Positions 60,678 through 64,000 of a DNA stretch of 64,000 nucleotides are shown here, piece by piece. The translations under genes were made by a program, and so were the position numbers. Position 1 is the stretch's first letter, and each line of letters starts with the position of its first letter. The notes below the pieces were generated by a model, which made no database searches, was not told the origin of the DNA, and was given only the letters and a program-made list of their open reading frames with translations. The DNA is from an uncultured SAR86 cluster bacterium (lineage in GTDB: Bacteria > Pseudomonadota > Gammaproteobacteria > Magnimaribacterales > AG-339-G14), in contig CACEVU010000001.1 of NCBI GenBank assembly GCA_902563105.1, positions 349,649-413,648 of the forward strand, in the 5' to 3' direction.

Positions 60678-61975
60678 TCCTCAGAAGCTAAATCTCTTTT
60701 ATTTTCAGCAGACGCTAAACTTGCGTGATTGAAAATGTTTCGAGCCATAGAGGAGCTCTGAATTTTTGATATAGCCTCGTAGATTTTTTTTCTTGCAAGA
60801 TGTATTTTTTCATTATCTTTTTCTGCGTAATAAGCAACTTCAATCAGATGTGCTGCTAAAGCGTGCTTACCTTTTTCTGAGTTTGATAAAGCTTTCTCAA
60901 TTATCTTATTTACTCCTCCTGCTAACTCGATCCATTCAGCCGCCTCATTTTCTCTAGTGTCGGGTAACAATCTATCGTATTCTCCATCCCACCAGCCTCC
61001 ATATCTTCGCCATATCATTTTTATTAAAAATTTTGGATCATCATAAACTGGTTTAAGCCAAGGATTATCCATGAATTCAGAAGCAATCTTGACCTGATGA
61101 AATACCTCATTTAGAGATTTGCCTTTGTTCATAAGTTGTAAAGTTTGCTCCTCAAGATTTTCTAAAAAAGCTGAAGTTGTTGATAAAGCTACTTTTATTC
61201 TTTCTCTGCCGTAAATTGGTAGGCCATGACCAGGTATCATGATTTCAGCTTCTTTTTTTATCATAAGATTTAAAGCTTCAGACCAATCACTAATATATCT
61301 TTGAACTTTTTGAGGATTACCTCCATTAGGTATTGCCCAAATAAATAAATCTCCTGGCGCTAATATTTTTCTCTCAGGAATAAAAACCCAAGTATGATCA
61401 TCAGTCTCGCCGCGACCATGAAACATTTCAAAAGTGCAATTCCCAAGTTTGAAATTAAATTCATCTTCAAAAGTAACGTCAGGATAACGATATTCTTCAG
61501 GCCACTTAAAATGCGGAACATTAATTGCAAATTGCCTTCTGTTTATTGCAGTATTCCAGCCGAGTGTTTTTCTGTAACGATCAAAATGATCTGGAAGTAA
61601 TTTGTGACTATAAACTATTGGTCTTTTCTTTTTTAATCTGTCTGCATCTTCATCAAATTTCTTTATTGCAAAAACATGATCGACATGATGGTGTGTAAAA
61701 ATTGCTGCTTTTAGCTCTTCTTCAGGACGCCATTTCTTTATCTCCTCATAAGCAGAGTCAATATCAAGTTGACTACCTGCATCCAACATCACTAGGCCAT
61801 CGTTTGTATCAACAACATACATTCCACCAATACCTTTTATACCTAATAAATTATCAGAAAGTTCTGTTGAACCTTCATAGAAAGTATGAACAGGATGATG
61901 TTCAAATTTAGTATCCAATTTGCCTTGCCAAGCAAGCTCAGATAATTCTTTTAAATTATTCATTTTTTTTTCCAT
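60674..61975 (-). CDS. MBL-fold hydrolase with alkyl-sulfatase-like C-terminal region
   Basis: [20 protein letters not shown] metal site, [27 protein letters not shown]-terminal [29 protein letters not shown]...[10 protein letters not shown]. Confidence 0.75.
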   Translation of the reverse strand: MEKKMNNLKELSELAWQGKLDTKFEHHPVHTFYEGSTELSDNLLGIKGIGGMYVVDTNDGLVMLDAGSQLDIDSAYEEIKKWRPEEELKAAIFTHHHVDHVFAIKKFDEDADRLKKKRPIVYSHKLLPDHFDRYRKTLGWNTAINRRQFAINVPHFKWPEEYRYPDVTFEDEFNFKLGNCTFEMFHGRGETDDHTWVFIPERKILAPGDLFIWAIPNGGNPQKVQRYISDWSEALNLMIKKEAEIMIPGHGLPIYGRERIKVALSTTSAFLENLEEQTLQLMNKGKSLNEVFHQVKIASEFMDNPWLKPVYDDPKFLIKMIWRRYGGWWDGEYDRLLPDTRENEAAEWIELAGGVNKIIEKALSNSEKGKHALAAHLIEVAYYAEKDNEKIHLARKKIYEAISKIQSSSMARNIFNHASLASAENKRDLASED

Positions 61976-62033
61976 TGAATAAGTCTACAAGACGAAGTAT
62001 CTTAATTATAAATAAATTTTTTGGGGAGAGAGC

Positions 62034-63164
62034 ATGAGTTATTCAAAACCACTTGCTGGAATTAAGATAATAGAAATATCAACAATAGTAACCGCATCAC
62101 TAGCTACAATGATGATGGCAGATCAAGGTGCAGAAGTTATAAAAATTGAACAATCAGGTATTGGTGATCCTATGCGTTACTTAGGTACGCAAAAAGGAGG
62201 AATTTCAGCATTATTTGCAAACTGCAACAGGGGTAAGAAATCCATAGATTTAGACTTAAAAGCAGAAAAAGACCTAGAGATAGCAAAAAAACTAATTGCC
62301 GATGCAGATATCCTGATAAATAACTTTAGGCCTGGAATTATGGAAAAAATAGGACTAAGTGAAAAAGTATGTAAAAAGTTAAATGTTAATTTAATTTATG
62401 CATCAATAAATGGATTTGGTGACGAAGGCCCTTTTTCCTCATCACCAGCATATGACCATGTTGTTCAAGCTATGGCAGGAGCAACTGACATTCAATCAAA
62501 TCAAAATGAACCAGAATATATAAAGACTTTATTATGCGACAAGATTACTGCCTATACAGTTTGTCAGTCTTTATCCTCAGCACTTTATAAAAGGGAAAAA
62601 ACTGGAATTGCAGACCGTTTAAACTTGTGTATGTTAGATTCTGCTGTTTTTTTTCTTTGGCCTGATGGCATGATGAACCATACGCTTTTAGACGAAGATG
62701 TAACTAAATTGCCAGCTATAACTAAAACTTATAATTTATATAAATGTAAAGATGGATATATTTCAATCGCTGCTTTATCGGATGCCCAATGGTTTGGTAT
62801 CTTTCGAGCTCTGGATCTACCCGAATTAACTGAGGATAGTAGATTTAATAATGTATTAGCTCGAAGTGAAAATATGCTTGAGTTAGTTGAGGCTTTATCA
62901 ATCTTTGAATCATTAACAGTAAAGGTAGCATTAGAGAATTTGCAAAGAGAAGATGTTCCATGCTCCAAAACAATCTCTTTAGATGAATTGATGGTTCATC
63001 CTCAAATAGATGCAAATAATCTTTTTAACGCAATTCAAAGCATTCATCAGGGCCAAGTTCGAGCTTTAAGGTATCCCACTAAATTTAGTGGCAATGAAAT
63101 GTTTAATGACTTAGCAGCACCAGCATTGGGCGAACATAAAGCTGAGATTCTTAAATCTTTATAA
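62034..63164 (+). CDS. CaiB/BaiF family CoA transferase
   Basis: PLAGIKIIEISTIVTASLATMMMADQGAEVIKIEQ, NRGKKSIDLDLK, NFRPGIMEKIGL, YASINGFGDEGP. Confidence 0.9.
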   Translation: MSYSKPLAGIKIIEISTIVTASLATMMMADQGAEVIKIEQSGIGDPMRYLGTQKGGISALFANCNRGKKSIDLDLKAEKDLEIAKKLIADADILINNFRPGIMEKIGLSEKVCKKLNVNLIYASINGFGDEGPFSSSPAYDHVVQAMAGATDIQSNQNEPEYIKTLLCDKITAYTVCQSLSSALYKREKTGIADRLNLCMLDSAVFFLWPDGMMNHTLLDEDVTKLPAITKTYNLYKCKDGYISIAALSDAQWFGIFRALDLPELTEDSRFNNVLARSENMLELVEALSIFESLTVKVALENLQREDVPCSKTISLDELMVHPQIDANNLFNAIQSIHQGQVRALRYPTKFSGNEMFNDLAAPALGEHKAEILKSL

Positions 63165-63168
63165 TTAG

Positions 63169-64000
63169 TTGAACGCTTTAACTAATAAGCAAAGAATTGG
63201 CTATGGCATTGGCGATATTGCAATTTGTTTTTACTGGTCTGGAGTTGGTCTATATCTTCTATATTTTTATACAGACATCGTTGGCATCAGTCCTTATTTA
63301 GCCGGCTGGATTTATGCATTGGGAATTGCTTGGGATGCAATCACCGATCCATTTATGGGTTATTTGGCTGAAAGAACTGTTTCAAAAAAAGGTAAATATC
63401 GACCTTTTATTTTTTTTGGAACAGTTCCATTAGCACTCTCCTTTGTTTTGCTATTTTGGATCCCACCTTTTACTGGTTTTTCACTGTTTTTAAGCTTATT
63501 AATAATTAATATTCTTCATCGAACTTGCTTTACTATTGTAAGTGTTCCATATTCATCCTTAACACCCAGATTGTCGTCAGATAGCGAAGAGAGAACTAAA
63601 TTGACAACAGCTCGTATGATTGGAGCTTCATTTGGTACGTTATTGATGTCATCGTTAGGTTTTCCCCTCATTAATTATTTTGGTCACAATAATGAATCAG
63701 TAGGAATACTTTATTTATCCGGAATTGCTGGTTTTTTTGCAGTCATCATTCTTTATGCAACATATTTTTCTGTGAGAGAAAATTCAACTCAAGAAGAAAA
63801 AATTGCCTATCCTTCTTTAAAAAAACTAATTTTATCAGTCACTAAAAACTATCCTTTTTGGATTGTTTTTTCTTCAATTCTTATACTAGGTTCAACAACG
63901 ATTATGTTTAATAAAAATTTAATTTATTACATTAAATATGCACTAGATTTACATGATTATCAGGGTTTAGTCCTTGGACTAAGTGGTTTAAGTAGTTTCG
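63169..64000 (+). CDS. MFS transporter, GPH (glycoside-pentoside-hexuronide) cation symporter-like (runs off the right edge)
   Basis: Open frame from TTG 63169: LNALTNKQRIGYGIGDIAICFYWSGVGLYLLYFYTDIVGISPYLAGWIYALGIAWDAITDPFMGYLAERTVSKKGKYRPF. Confidence 0.8.
   Translation, partial: MNALTNKQRIGYGIGDIAICFYWSGVGLYLLYFYTDIVGISPYLAGWIYALGIAWDAITDPFMGYLAERTVSKKGKYRPFIFFGTVPLALSFVLLFWIPPFTGFSLFLSLLIINILHRTCFTIVSVPYSSLTPRLSSDSEERTKLTTARMIGASFGTLLMSSLGFPLINYFGHNNESVGILYLSGIAGFFAVIILYATYFSVRENSTQEEKIAYPSLKKLILSVTKNYPFWIVFSSILILGSTTIMFNKNLIYYIKYALDLHDYQGLVLGLSGLSSF

Noticed and set aside
1-64000. CRISPR arrays, insertion sequences, prophage or defence islands
   Set aside because: No direct-repeat/spacer periodicity, transposase, integrase, phage structural gene or Cas gene seen; the lone HNH protein at 363 looks like a resident chromosomal gene.

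Overview
AT-rich, very gene-dense bacterial chromosome segment. The gene content and order (tig-clpP-clpX-lon-hupB-ppiD, purN-purM-DUF2066-hda, dnaX-recR, fabI, fabY-like KAS) fit a streamlined marine gammaproteobacterium, possibly SAR86-like; the taxonomy is inference. I assign about 66 protein-coding genes (partial pyrB at the left edge, partial MFS transporter at the right edge) and 5 tRNAs (Val, Asp, Pro, Arg, His). I saw no rRNA, CRISPR array, prophage or insertion sequence. Most of the window is core metabolism and housekeeping. Items worth a second look: (1) a 238-bp convergent intergenic region (29526-29763), unlike the other ten convergent junctions (-8 to +2 bp), that looks like an unassigned structured RNA ending in a perfect intrinsic terminator; (2) an in-frame A11 tract at the dnaX core/tail junction with immediate stops in both alternative frames, a candidate tau/gamma slippage switch; (3) a 21-bp divergent promoter with a shared symmetric -10 (sppA/tlpA) and other apparently leaderless starts; (4) stop-on-stop 4-bp overlaps at five convergent junctions; (5) an AtuA/acyl-CoA carboxylase cluster suggesting acyclic terpenoid or leucine catabolism; (6) tRNAs lying 8-15 nt upstream of protein genes. 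No clearly novel defence or mobile system was found.
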